The position numbers and the translations under genes were made by a program. Shown piece after piece: positions 47,904-59,968 of a stretch of DNA of 64,000 nt (position 1 is the stretch's first letter; every line of letters starts with the position of its first letter). The notes under the pieces were generated by a model. The model did not search any database. It was not told where the DNA came from and saw only the letters and a list, made by a program, of their open reading frames with translations. Origin of the DNA: Hofstenia miamia (taxonomy: Eukaryota > Xenacoelomorpha > Acoela); NCBI GenBank assembly GCA_004352715.1, contig SCFE01000005.1, positions 2,922,266 to 2,986,265 of the forward strand. The letters are read 5' to 3'.

Positions 47904-49020
47904 TTTAATATCCTCTACCAGGCTTTATCACTCTTGATTCACTGTTAACTTGTAACATTGACTGTGCTATTGCGGGTGAGGATTTACTCATCATTACTGC
48001 TTGCTTAGTTTCTTCCATTACATTACGTAACCATAAATAACTGTTTACTTTTTAGGTGACGAACCAAAGCAGTAACCTCTGCATTGATCTTTCAGTGGGC
48101 GTCTTCCCGAAGCGGATCTCCACATCCAATTTTACCATTCCTTCCAATGCTTGGTGCCACTTCTTAGCTCAATCAAGATAGCTTATGTGTACCCTACATT
48201 AGCTCAGGGCTTACTAAAGGCATGACACAACTCGACCTAATCTCTATTGTGTGAAAGTGTTATATCTATTTGCAACCAGAAACTGTCACTAGTTGTTCAT
48301 TCAATATTATATGTAGCCATTACCAAAATATATTGGCTTTATTAAATAAATATCAAACAACTTCCTAACCTACATTTACAATTACTACATGTAAGGTCAT
48401 TATTGGTCAATTATAGGTCATTAATTTGGATCTGAAAATATATTAGGATAATCCCTAAGGTTCGGTTATCCAACCCTTTGTTGAGAGTTAATTATCTAAT
48501 ACATGTAGTTGGAAATGCTAGTTGGCTAATCAAGAGAAAAACCCCTATGCCTAACCTAAGTGCACTTTTGTGATCTGGCACAGAGACCCTTGAATCATTC
48601 CCTGTGATGGATCCAGACCACTACTAAACACCACTCAATTTGCTCAACATCGTATTAAATAATTAAACCATTAATAAGATGAAATAATAAGAATTCTAGG
48701 TAAACTTCCTTATCAACTCTTACAATAGTTTTAATTGTATTTATAGTAATTTGAAGAAAAGTACCTGTTGATTCAAATTTAAACGTCTGCCAAGATGGTG
48801 GATAAAAATAATGTAAGCAACAATTTGATGAAAATGTTTTTATCAACAGATACAATTATCTCTTTTTTGACACATGTTATTTTCTTGGTTGCAATATACA
48901 AATCAAACTGAAATAATCACACTTGATTTAATCATAATATTTTTTAATCACTTCTTTTCGATCTTAGTATCTTCTGTGACGTTTGCAGCATATTTCTGTT
49001 TTATTTTGGATGATGCTACA
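47904..49020 (-). mobile_element. LTR, subfamily I, sense minus, 3' LTR of element 4
   Basis: Plus-strand text runs from TTTAATATCCTCTACCAGG to GGATGATGCTACA; in sense it starts TGTAGCATCATCC. It is 1117 bp. In sense, the purine tract AGAAGAGGA lies a few bases before it, as a polypurine tract would, after the third ORF of element 4. It cuts element 2 pol at its other end. Flanking 4-mers differ (ATAA, TATG), so the insertion is not a clean single event. Confidence 0.75.
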
Positions 49021-49189
49021 TATGTCCTCTTCTGTTAGTGTCATTGGATCATTCTTATTTAGTCTCATCATTGTCACTCTACTCTTTTTGTGACATCATA
49101 GAAGCAGTACTCTTTGTCCCATAAGTCCAACCACACTAGACTGTTTACTCCTGAAAACAGCATGATTGCCTTTGTCATTCATTTATCTA

Positions 49190-50047
49190 TTTCTTCTCAG
49201 AGTTCTTTTAACTGTTCATGAATCAGCTTTCCTTGAGTATACAGCTGATAATGAGTTATTGCTCCCTCAACATATACCCTTTGCTTATTATCATTTTTTA
49301 GTAATATCTCCTTTGTCTTTTTGTAGTAATCTCTTTCAACTATTGCCTTTGCTTCATCTTTCATATTCACATAAGTCTTGTATTCATGTAAGAAAGTTTT
49401 ATCAATCTTCACATTTTTCGGTATTCTCCATCATGGGAGTACCATTGGGATAGATACTGTTTGTGGTGAGGTGCATATAAGGATCTTGGTTCTTATTTGT
49501 TGCTTTATCTCTCTATAATCTTCTGATGGCACTGTTGCCAATCCAATCGTAGCTGGATAGTTCATATTACTTTATTTAGAGTTTCCCAGAATATTTGCAT
49601 TAAGCCTTTCCTGCTCACTCTCATTTGGATCTTGTTGTTAACTTCAAATTTTGATGTAATGCATTCTAAGTCTACCGCTAATTGATTTCATGGTTTTAGC
49701 ATCTCCTCTAATTCAGTTTTTGTGAATGCTTCTTTGAACATCAATTTCATTGTCTGTTCTTCCTTCACGTACTTGTATTTTCTCAAGCAAATCTTTTCTT
49801 TTTCCTTTGTTATTTTTATTTCAACTAAGAATCTTTCATCGTCTATTTGTTGTTGTGTTTTTGGCAATAGTATTAGTTGATGTTAAGAGTTCTTCTTCTT
49901 CTAACATTTCTTTTTGTGTTTTTGTCGTCATTTCACAAACTTCCCCTGGTTCAGTTATTCCTCCCCTTCACATTTTAAATTTTTCGACCTCCTGCATTGG
50001 GTTCTTGATTTTGTCTGGAGATGTCAACTTCTCCACGTGCCCTTTTT
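49190..50047 (-). pseudogene. Element 4 third-ORF fragment
   Basis: Minus-strand frames downstream of integrase once the element 3 insert is removed. The 71-codon frame 49197-49412 and flanking broken frames contain an EEEELLTSTNTI-like segment that matches EEEEKLLSTSTI of the third ORF of element 5 (about 62745). The position between integrase and 3' LTR is that of an envelope or accessory ORF. Function is unknown; many stops are present. Confidence 0.5.
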
Positions 50048-51190
50048 GTGAAATTTCAGCAACAGATGCCACAGATACAGAACTACAATCCATTAGTTCA
50101 CCCCCAGAGATGAACCCCACAAACACAAACCCACTAGATATAATGGTACTGTTAAGAAAGAGTCAAGAGAATGAGGAAACTTTAAGGCAACAAGTAGAAC
50201 AATTGACTGAGAGGGTCAAAGAAAAAAATGAATTGATACTCAGCAAAATCACAGTAAACATGGAAATGTGATTAAAAGAACAAAATCAGCTATTTCAAAA
50301 CGTAATCAAGATCTTGACCCATCAACTGTTGGAGTCCAGCAAAAGTTTCTAGAAGAAAAACAGTGATGGCACAAGAAAAACCAGGAACTAGAAAGAACAA
50401 ACAGACAGTTAATTGAAGACAATGATCTACAAGCAGGAGAGTTAGAACAACTCAAAGATAAATTGCGACTGTTACACTTAACAGAAGAAGAGAGCAGAAA
50501 TGATATGCAATCTCATGAAATTGAATTCCAAGCTAAAACATGATAGCAAACTACAGGCACCACATAGGCCGAGCCAAAAGGAAGTAGCATTCAAAGAAGC
50601 AGATGAAGACTCTGACAATGAAAAACAAAAAATAATAAACGAAATTAAGAAAGCAGTGCTACACAACTGCAGGAGGAGGACATACAAACCAATCATAGAA
50701 AACCAAAATATGAGAATTTGATTCTACCACAATTAACAGCCAACAATACAATTCCATGCAAAGTGACACTACCCAAATTTAATGGGAAAGTAGACGGTTA
50801 TAATCCCAAATTCGCCAAGTGGCTTCAAATGTTCAAATTGACAATGGCAGAAAGGAAAGTGAGCCAACAAGCAGCAGCAGCACTATACCTAACCAGAGCA
50901 GCATCTCAACACTATTTGTTATTGGATGCAGAGACAAAAAGGGACTATCAACTACTAATAGGAGACTTCATTAACTATTACAAAAATGAAAGTTTCAAGA
51001 ACCAGTACCAAATTATCTTGAATGCAACAAAAATGAAAAAAACTGATGACATCTGAAATTACATGCAACAAGTCGAGAGGCTACTAATGCTCAGTTTGAG
51101 AGGAAATAGTTATTTGAAATACAACTTGTTCTCACACATCTGCAAGGGGATGCCTGAAAGCATCAGAACACAGTTTGAGATTAAACTGGA
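50048..51190 (+). pseudogene. Element 3 gag
   Basis: Plus frames (within 49750-50271, 50500-50721, 50718-51056 and onward) match the gag of element 1 closely. They include the SSPPEMNPTNTNP start, the coiled coil (LRQQVEQLTERVKEKNEL), FNGKVDGYNPKFAKWLQMFK, and a knuckle-less end near SHICKGMPESI. Several stops. After 51190 a 150-bp stretch of different text (repeated ACTCAAG words) replaces the zinc knuckle and protease. Confidence 0.7.
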
Positions 51191-51344
51191 AGGCAATTGA
51201 AGGTGATGATGGAGTGAGTAATTTGCATGGTCAATTCAAGGACTTGCAAAGGAAAGCAGATAGTACTCCACATGACCAACTCAAGGGTGAGTGGATGAAC
51301 ACCATCAAAGTTGCGAGTACTCCCAAAAGCTGACTCAAGTGTGT

Positions 51345-53043
51345 TTGGACAAAATCAGAAGAAGAAGACACATACAGGATACCTGAAATAAACAACGAGG
51401 ACTATCAACATCTAGAAGAACGAGACATCATGCAATTAAGAACACCCCTAGAGAAACACAAACATATATTCAATTACAGAGAGATAAGGATAGGTCAGGC
51501 AGTAGGCAAGAAGCACAAAATCGTCACAACAACAGACAAACCAATCAAACTACCAGTTAGAAGGGTGCCTGAGCAGCTGAAAGAAGAATACAATCAGATA
51601 CTAGAAGAACTAATTGACAACAAAATCATTCAGCCAAGTGAGAGCCCTTATGCAGCACCAACTGTGTTCGTAAAACCATCTATGCATTGACTTCTGCAAA
51701 TTAAATGAGGTGACAAAAAAGGATTCATACCCCCTACTGTGGATAGAGGACATGCTCTACAAAGCCAGTAAGCATAAATATTTTACAAATATACATGGCG
51801 TTCGGACTCTGTAACACACCAGCAACATTTCAGATGTATATAACGAAGGTACTGAAGAACAAGACACACAGAATCAAAGAGGGAGTCGACGCCTATATAA
51901 ATGACATCATAGTCACAAGTGATACAGTCTAAGAACACCTTGAAAAATTGGAGAGGACATTAATGATTCTAGAAAACGTGGGACTTTGAATTTACAGAAA
52001 TAAGTGTGACATCCTGAAAGATAAAATAGTGTTCCTCAGAAGAATGATAGAGAAGGGCAGAATATGTATGAAGGACAATGCCAGAGAAATGATCCGAAAA
52101 ATAGAAAAACTGAACAACAAAAAAGATATACAGAGAATTATGGGATTTTTCAATTATTATGGAACCTTTATTCCAAATATAGCTGGCAAGACAGTGAAGA
52201 TGACCCAATTAATAAGGAAGTCAGTACCATTCATATGGACCTGGCAAGAGCAGGAGGAATTGGACAACATCAAAGAAGAACTTGCGAAATTACCCTCCCT
52301 CAACACACCAGATTACAATGAGAAATTCATACTAGATTGCAATGCAAGCAAAGTAGCAATCAGTGCAACATTGGGACAAACAAGGAACGGAAAGAAGTAC
52401 CCATTCAGTTCTTCAGCCACAAGCTGAGGGCAAGTGAAGAGAACTATGGCTCCACCAAGGTAGAAATGCTTGCACTGATTGAGAGTATCAAGAAATTTCG
52501 ACACTTCCTTATTGGAAGAGAATTTAGAGTGTGAATGGACAACAGTGGATTGGCCTGACTAAAGAAGTTCTCAGGAGACAAGTCTGGAATAGTATCTAGA
52601 TGGATTGAATACCTAAATGAATTCACATTCACAATTGAACATAGGAAGGGCACATTACATAATAACACAGACTTCTGGAAATCACTTCCAGAATACCAGA
52701 GAGATGCAGTGAAAACAGATGGAGAGAAGAAGCAATTTCAATTCTTGCCACACACTGAATATGAAGGATTACCAGATATAAATGTGGATAAAAAGGTCAA
52801 GCAGTACTACTGATACTGATAAGAGAAGAGATAACAGAACAAGAGATAGTGGACAAACAAAAAGATGACATAATCCTAGGCGAGATTATAAAGATGATCA
52901 GGGAGCCTTGGACCACACTATCTAAAATAGCAGCAGGATACTATGAATGCTACAAATGGAAGATCAACAGGAATGGGCTACTATATGTCGAAGCTGGAAT
53001 AACTGAATCACAATACCCAACTATTTCAAGAGAGAATTGTAAT
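51345..53043 (+). pseudogene. Element 3 pol: RT, RNase H, integrase start
   Basis: Protease is missing. RT begins with LRRVPEQLKEEYN-type text and SPYAAPTVFVK (about 51640-51675). About 110 bases, including the first catalytic Asp region, are deleted near 51783 relative to element 2. The catalytic box reads YINDI (about 51893-51907), with Asn for the first Asp. RNase H text follows (FILDCNASKVAI about 52325, DNSGLA about 52540, RWIEYLNEFTFTIEHRKG). The integrase N-terminus starts near 52840 and is cut at 53043. Confidence 0.75.
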
Positions 53044-55250
53044 TGCCCTTTTTAAGTTTTGAAAGTGTAGTACCCTTCCATTGTTTAATTTATAGTTGTT
53101 GTTTGGTAGTGTTTGTTGTATGGTGTATGGCCCTGCCCACTGTGTTTTTAGTTTTCTCACTTGTTTTATGTCTTGTGTTTTCATTAATGTGTATGTGTAA
53201 ACCTTATTCCCTTTCTTGTGTGGTTTACCATATATTTTCTTATTGAGGTTCCTCTCTTGCCTGAAGGCTGATTGTTTTGTATTGTGACACATTGCTTTGT
53301 GAATTCAAGTGATTTGATCTTTCAATTTCTTGATGTATTCATTATCTGGTTTGTCAGAGTATTTTTCATATTGCATTGAGACTGGTGTTGTGACCTCTCT
53401 ACCATATATTGCCTTATAGGGTGTCATGCCTGTGGTGGCATGTACTGATGTGTTGCAAAAATATTCTACAATTTCTAAGACTTCTCTCCAATCTCTTCCC
53501 CCAATTCTAGATCTGTATGTTCTGTACCATCTCTTTCACATTGTTCTTCATTTTTATTTTCCCTTTCTCTATTTGCCTTCCTAGGAACACAACTTGTGTT
53601 TTGAGAATTTCACATTTGTTGCCATTTACTCTCAGGCCCATGTTATATAGAATTGTTAGTGTTCTATCTAGTTTTTTGATGTGCTCTTGCACCATGTCAC
53701 TTGCTACTAGTATGTCATTGATATATGCACATACTCCATCCTCAATTTTCCATTTGTTTTGTTTCAAAACTTTTGTCACATACCACTGAAAAGTTTTGGC
53801 CACATTACATAATCCAAACGCCATATGCATCCACTTGAATAGGCCATATGGCATTATAAATGCAGTTTTCCTAGATGTCCTCTGGATCCATTGGTACCTG
53901 CCAGTAAGTTTTGCAGAGATCTATGCATGTGTAATATTTATGCTTACTGGCTTCATAGATTATATTGCCTATTCTCAGGAGTGGATATGCATCTTTTTTC
54001 ATTTTGTCATTTAATTTGTGAAAGTTGATGCAGAGTCTGTACTTCTTACCTTGCTTTACAAACACTGTTGGCACAGCATAGGAGCTTCATTTGGCCTTAT
54101 AATTTTCTTGTTGATCAGTTGATTTAAAATTTTATTATAGTTCTCTTTCAGTTGCTCCAGCACTCTCCAACATGGCAATCATATTGGCCCTTTTGTGGTT
54201 GTGATAATTTTGTGGGTTTCTCCCATGGCCTTTCCTACACTTATCTCTCCAAAATTACAAATTTTGGCATTTCACATGATGTGTTTGCTAGTTGTTGTCT
54301 TTCTGATTTACTTAGATGTTGGTATTCTCCATCATTTATTTTATACATTTTGTCCTCTTGTTTTTCAATTAGGCTGATCATTTTCTTGATTGTTTGTCTT
54401 TCTGATTTTATCCTTTTTCCATAAAATTGTGACATTTACCTTTTTCATGTTTATATCCTATTGGTTGCATTCAATATAGGAATTGTTCTTTTCCCCTGTT
54501 TGACTGTGCACAAGCTTGATGGTAGTGACAATTTGTTGGTATTGATACCTGTTTGCTCATATAACATGATTTCATTTGTGATTTTGTCTTCACTTTTTAT
54601 TTTATACATTCTCCAGTTGTTAGGCTGGAGTTTGACATACTCAGTTAGTTGTATTGTTTTATTGTCATCTTGTTCATCCTTTGTTGTTATTATTTCCTCA
54701 TGTATTTTTATTGTTCTTGTTGTGTAGTCTATTATGCATCTGTTTTTGGTCAGGAAATCATTCCTGAAAGTCATTTCTTATGGCAAAGGTTTCTTTCAGT
54801 ATCTATTATGATGAATGTTTGTTGAAATGTTGTGTTTGCAATTCTAATTTGTATGCCTTTAAGTTTCCCTTTCATGTTGATATATACACCTGAAGTATTG
54901 ATTAGTCTGTTTTTCTCATCTTCTAATTGTTGTCTGGCAAATCTAATTTTTGACACACACTATCTGTTATTACAGAAATTACTGTTCCCATGTCTATGGC
55001 TGCCTTGATTACAACTGTCATTGTATTGGTTTTTATCAAGTTGGTTATGATTAGAACAGGTACATGATTTTCATGAGATGGTGCTCTTAGTAGTTTAAAT
55101 CTTCAGTTTGTTGTTGTTGTTCTTCTTCTTCTTCAATGAAGTTGTCTTTGTTTTTTATTAAATCCTCTTCCTCAAAGTCTATTTTGTCACTTTCAGTTAT
55201 GTTGTGACATTTTAGATCTCTTCTTTTAATATTTGGATCTAAAAAAGGTC
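53044..55250 (-). pseudogene. Element 4 pol and gag end
   Basis: Read on the minus strand from 55250. First comes a Glu-rich gag end, then protease (IDMGTVISVIT; active site DMGT at 54994-54983; NDFLTKNRCIIDY). RT follows with LRRVPE-like text, PTVFVKQGKKYRLCI (about 54070) and YWQVPMDPEDI (about 53905). MPYGLFKWMHMAFGLCN and a catalytic box YINDILVAS (about 53720) come next. At about 53508 RT jumps straight into integrase (GGRDWREVLEIVEYFCNTSV, TGMTPYKAIYG), so the rest of RT, RNase H and the integrase core are deleted. The end is AGPYTIQQTLPNNNYKLNNG and FQNLKRA. Confidence 0.75.
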
Positions 55251-55261
55251 TTATTATAGCA

Positions 55262-55623
55262 AATGGATTGATTGGAAAGCTACAAAAAATAAAATCCCTA
55301 TATGTAAACCTATGCTAAGAGCACACAGAGAGGCCTTGGCTACCAGCTGCACCACATTTTGAATTGCTGAGTGTGTGTCAACTCCAAGAGTCTCAGATGT
55401 TTGGCTTTCCATTGACATATAAAATCAAACCTGTTAATACAATAAAAGAAATCAAATGAATTAAATTCATCACTAACTAAATCCATTTTTCACTATTGAT
55501 AATCATATTGCACAAACAATTAAACAATCAGTATGTACCTGTTTGTAGATTCCAATTTGTTTACAATTCATTAATTCATTTGTCATCTGCTTTTGATTAC
55601 AAAGCATCACCTAATTAGCTACA
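55262..55623 (-). mobile_element. LTR fragment, subfamily II, sense minus
   Basis: Shares with 41098-42105 the blocks GGAAAGCTAC...AAAATCCCTAT, AACCTAT, TTTGGCTTTCCATT and GTACCTGTTT, and an end CACCTAATTAGCTACA (sense start TGTAGCTAATTAGG). It interrupts the gag of element 4. Confidence 0.6.
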
Positions 55624-55799
55624 GCAGATTTGTCCTTTTTGATTTTGACAAACCATTTTGCTGATAAATGTAGTATCAAAACTGCTCAATTGTTTTCATA
55701 AAAATTAAAAAGATAATAATTGTGTTTTCTACAAAAGTATAATTAAATTAATTACTGATAGTCTTAGTTACTTCTTATTATCCTTTTGACTAGACACCA

Positions 55800-56282
55800 A
55801 TATGCCACAGTTTGTTCAGAAAATGGGTCATTGGTTCAGGGGTTGGCAATTCTGGTGATGCTGTAGTTTTGTACCTTAATGGTACTGATAGTGGGCATTT
55901 CTTCAGTGGGTTCTGTATCAGTGGAGTTTTTGATTTTGATTTCTAGCATTTTTACTTCTGGTATAAACCATGTTATCAACATTCCTTGGTGGCGGTGATG
56001 TTGTTTTTTACTTCTGTTTCTGGTGCTTCTTTTGTTGCATGTTAGGGAATACAATAATATCTTTACATTTGCATTATGTATGACTGGGGATTCTTTACAT
56101 TTATTTCCTTTTACCCTATCTGCCTCTGCTTTTAGTGATTACAAGAATGCCTTTCCATTTGCATTCTGTCTGACAAAGAAATCTTTATTTTTATTCACTG
56201 TCATGACTGATTTTTTAAAAGTGTCTTCTTTTTGATTTTCTGCAATTGTAGCATTTTCATTCTGCATTTGTTCTTTGTGAGC
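55800..56282 (-). pseudogene. Element 4 gag N-terminal fragments
   Basis: The minus-strand frame 55836-56054 (TEPTEEMPTISTIKVQ with a basic start) and flanking broken frames sit directly after the primer-binding site at 56283-56297, where gag should begin. Similarity to the other gag starts is low, as the N-terminus varies in this family. Assignment rests mostly on position. Confidence 0.4.
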
Positions 56283-56297
56283 ATGTCATGGCCACCA
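56283..56297 (-). promoter_or_regulatory. Candidate tRNA primer-binding site, element 4
   Basis: On the minus strand TGGTGGCCATGACAT directly follows a CACA end, as in an LTR/PBS junction. The TGACA core matches the other two sites. Confidence 0.45.
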
Positions 56298-56413
56298 TGT
56301 GAAATCCCCTGCTCTCAATGATAGACATTGTTATTTCCACTATAGTCCAGTATCATTGACAGTAACAGTTTCATTGTGTTTTTAGCTCCTAAAGTGTTAG
56401 TCCCTACATGTAA
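56298..56413 (-). mobile_element. 5' LTR end of element 4 (fragment)
   Basis: In sense these bases end in GGGGATTTCACA before the primer-binding site. A solo LTR interrupts it at 56414; the remainder should continue after 57567 but its limit is unclear. Confidence 0.4.
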
Positions 56414-57563
56414 TGTAGCATCTGCTACCAAGTGTTAACAGAGATTAAATCATTCTTTTAAATCATTGTTCCTCATTATATGCTGGTAGGGATGTACTTA
56501 TGTTAATTCTTTACTTTGATATTAGATATGTTTTGTTAACCTTTACTTAACTAGAGTAACTTAATACTGTTTAGGTATACCACTGTTGTAGTTCTGCTCT
56601 GTGATCTGGCTATGGCCTCTGGCTGACTATGATCTTTGAATCAATCCACATGTACTTCCATTGCTGATCAAGTAGTTCCACATCTCAGCTCAATGATTTT
56701 CTTATGTGTTCCCTATCCTAACTCAGTGCAGCTCTCAATGCTGTTTGTAACTGACTTAAACTCAATTTGTAATTTGTATTTAAGTTACTTCACAACCTTG
56801 CAATGTCACTAGCTGCTTAATAATTATTACTTTAGCCATTACTGAAAACTATTGGCTTTAATTAAATTAATTAAAATAAATTACATAATAACTTGCAGCT
56901 TCCTAACCTATATTTAAATAACAATACATGTTCAGTCTCTATCAGTCTATTATAGGTCACCTAAGTCTATAATATAAAATATGTATAACCTACTGTAGGC
57001 TATCCAGCCCCTTCACTGATATCAATTATTAGATTCATGTAAACAAAAGAATCAATAGCCAGCTAAATGCAGAAAAACTCCTAATCATACACCTAACTTA
57101 AATGCAGGTTCATGGTTTGGATCAAGGACCCTTGAGTCACTCCCAATATGTGCCCAAACCACTACTACTGCATTTACTGTTTAGCTTGACATTCTTTGTA
57201 AATAAGCAAACTGATATAAAATCTAAAGATAAGATTTTCAAAGAATTTACTTCAACAATTTCTAAATTGATTTCTAGCATATTTATAGTTAACTTTCAAA
57301 AAGTACCTGTCATTTGAAATTCAAATTTAGATTGTCTGCCAAAAATGGCTAAAAATAATGGAAGCAAATTTTCCCCCTTTGTTTGGCCAAATTGGTCAAT
57401 GACAAGTACTAATTTTTTATATTAATACTTAGTTGCATTTACAAAGATAATGTGATAATTAACTTAAATTGTTTTTTAATCAATAATAATAGTTTGATCT
57501 TAATCTCGACTAATCATCTGATCTTCTTCTTCTTTAGCAGCATTATCTTTGGATTATGCTACA
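56414..57563 (-). mobile_element. Solo LTR, subfamily I, with 4-bp target duplication
   Basis: 1150 bp, plus text TGTAGCATCTGCTACC to GGATTATGCTACA. GTAA flanks it on both sides (56410-56413, 57564-57567), a perfect 4-bp target duplication as made by Ty3/gypsy integrases. No internal region remains, so it is a solo LTR formed by LTR-LTR recombination. It is CpG-poor, hence fairly old. Confidence 0.85.
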
Positions 57564-57567
57564 GTAA

Positions 57568-58816
57568 TACTGAATATATCTGTAATGTATCCACAATTAT
57601 AATAGTAATTAACAATAATGTGTTTAAGTCCTTCATGCACTGCTAATTTAATGGCTTATGCTGACATGATGTTTTATTAGCAGATAAATCATGCTCATGC
57701 AACTCTTGGTGTCATTTGCAGTTAAGTAGTGGAATTAGCCACAAAGAATATATTTTTGTTGTACATTGACCTAATATATTTTTAATAGCAATTTCAGTGT
57801 GAACAAATAGAGAATATTTTAACCATTAGATTTAGTTTACCAATTAACCAGTTATTAATAATGAAATATATAATTAACATATAACTGCAGTTCTCTTCTT
57901 TGATAATTGGCAATGATGAGTTCTACCTTCAAACAGATTAGGCATCAGAGATATAATCAATTCAGTTATTAAACATTTAGTAATTAACAGTTAATTCTGA
58001 TTTTTATCAACACTTAGATAATCACACATCTATCTTGACCTAAAACATCCCTTTGCAACTTTGATTAAATAAACAGTAATGTATTAACATGTAAATAGAT
58101 GACTTCATAAATATATCAATTGATCTTGTATGCACCCACAACTTCCATCAGCAATTTCACCCCCATCAGTGCCATGTAAGAATTTAGCTAAGTTGCATTA
58201 TGCACAAATCAAATTAATTAGATATAGTTGAAGAATGACTGAGCTTCAGTAAAAGTTAATTGAAAATAACCTTTGTTACAAAACTAAAATCACTTACAGA
58301 CCTTTTTAAATATAAATTTCTCTAATCAGACAATCAAGATTAATTCAAATTTCTGTTTTGGCTCACATTGGTCAAAAGCCAAGTGATTAACTTTTAGCTG
58401 AACTTATTTTTTACTGTGCAGTATTTTGGAACTTGATTAATAATAAATGTTGTACAAATAAAACCACTAAAATTTTTAATATATAAATTCACACCACTAC
58501 TTTTTATGGTCAAAAAGAGTGCCTTTACATTTGCACTCTTCTATCTAAGTGAGGCTAACCAGAATGCATTCTGTTACAATAGAGAAGGGTTAACATATGA
58601 TTTTATTAACTACAAATTAATATTCTAAACAAAAGTAGTAATGTCTTGTAATTTGCTGTAATCTGCACTGCTTCAGCAAGATCAAGTTTATGTTTGTAAA
58701 TCAACAGATTATTCCTTTTTGATTAAGTGTAAAATCAATTTTAGTGCAATTACAAAGAACCATTTATTGGCAAGTCATTTTGCCCAAAAGTGATAAGATG
58801 AAGTTGCGATAGCTAA
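57568..58816. other. Unassigned, probably older LTR or repeat DNA
   Basis: Nearly CpG-free AT-rich sequence with no ORF of note. It may hold the rest of the element 4 5' LTR. A TTATTCCTTTTTGATT block near 58710 resembles text at 55636, outside the LTR. Confidence 0.3.
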
Positions 58817-59968
58817 TGTAACATCCTCCACCTAGCTTATTACGCCATGTCTAATCATGGTTAAGGAATGCTTGGTAAACTGCGGGTGAGGTGTTACCCA
58901 TTTGTTGAACCATCAGACTTTTCTCTCTTATTAACTAGTTATGTTAATTAATTGATCGAGTATTAACCATCACTGTTTAGGTGACTGGGCAGTATGATGT
59001 TTCCTCTTCAGTTGTTCCATGGGCTCCTGCCCGAAGCCGATCTCCACAACACAGCTCCTCCTCTTCTACGACGATGGTTGAGTCCACATCACCATCTCAG
59101 CTCAACTGGGATTAGTTATGTGTACCTTACGTTAGCTCGGTGTGTGCACTCAAGTAAAGTTGTAACTGACTTAAACTCAGAGTTGTAAAGTGTTTGTTGT
59201 TTTTAATCTAATAAAGCAACCGGGCATTGACACTAACTGCATGTAATAAAATATCTAAAATAGCCATTACCGTAAAACTATCGGCTTAATTATACAAACA
59301 ACAAGCTTGCAGTTTCCTATACCTACATTTAATAGTATTACATGTGAGGTCATTTATTGAGTCAATTATAGTCGAGTCTCCTACATTTAAGAATATATAA
59401 ATATCCCTAAGTGTTGACTATCCAGTCGTTTCAGGCATTGATTATTTCTTACATGTATTGATCGATAGTCAGACTAGGCAAGAATCGAAAAACTCCTAAC
59501 CATAACATAGGTGCACTTTCGTGACTGGCACAAAGACCCTAGAATCGATCCCGTGATGGATTCCAGCCAATACTAAACACAACTTGCCTAGCTGCACATT
59601 TAATTAAATAATCAAACCAGATAAAGTAGAAATGAAAATTAAATAAACTCTGAAGAATTTATTGTTCATCAAAATCATGGTTGAATCAAAGCTATTTATA
59701 AAATTTCTACAAAAAGTACCTGCAGATTTTAAAATTCAAATGATTCGTCTGCCAATATGGCTGTTCATACGTAAGCATTAGTTTGCTCAATTTAATTTGT
59801 CAATTATCTCTTGATTGGCTAACAAGTTTCTTATTTTGACCAATATTAAATCTTAGTTGCATTTTACAAAAATAAACTAAAGTTCATTAACTAAATTTTT
59901 ACAATTGATTTCAATTAATAATCATTCGACGTTATTCAGCTTTAGTTGCCTTTTTGGATGATGCTACA
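58817..59968 (-). mobile_element. LTR, subfamily I, sense minus, complete and CpG-rich
   Basis: 1152 bp from TGTAACATCCTCC to GGATGATGCTACA. The flanking 4-mers CTAA and TTAA differ at one base and may be the target duplication. It keeps many CpGs (CCCGAAGCCGATC, TACGACGATGG), so it is young. It is inserted in another LTR whose text resumes at 59969 (TTAACCTAAGTGCAC). It is the best template for the gap at 32972-33971. Confidence 0.85.

Larger units (their letters stand above)
50048..53043 (+). mobile_element. Element 3: LTR-less gag-pol insert with 10-bp duplication
   Basis: 2996 bp of plus-sense gag-pol lie inside minus-sense element 4. TGCCCTTTTT occurs at both edges (50038-50047 and 53044-53053). 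Removing the insert and one repeat joins the element 4 integrase end to its third ORF. No LTR and no poly(A) lie at the edges. Ty3/gypsy integrases usually leave 4-6 bp, so this is more like a repair or LINE-assisted insertion. Confidence 0.65.
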
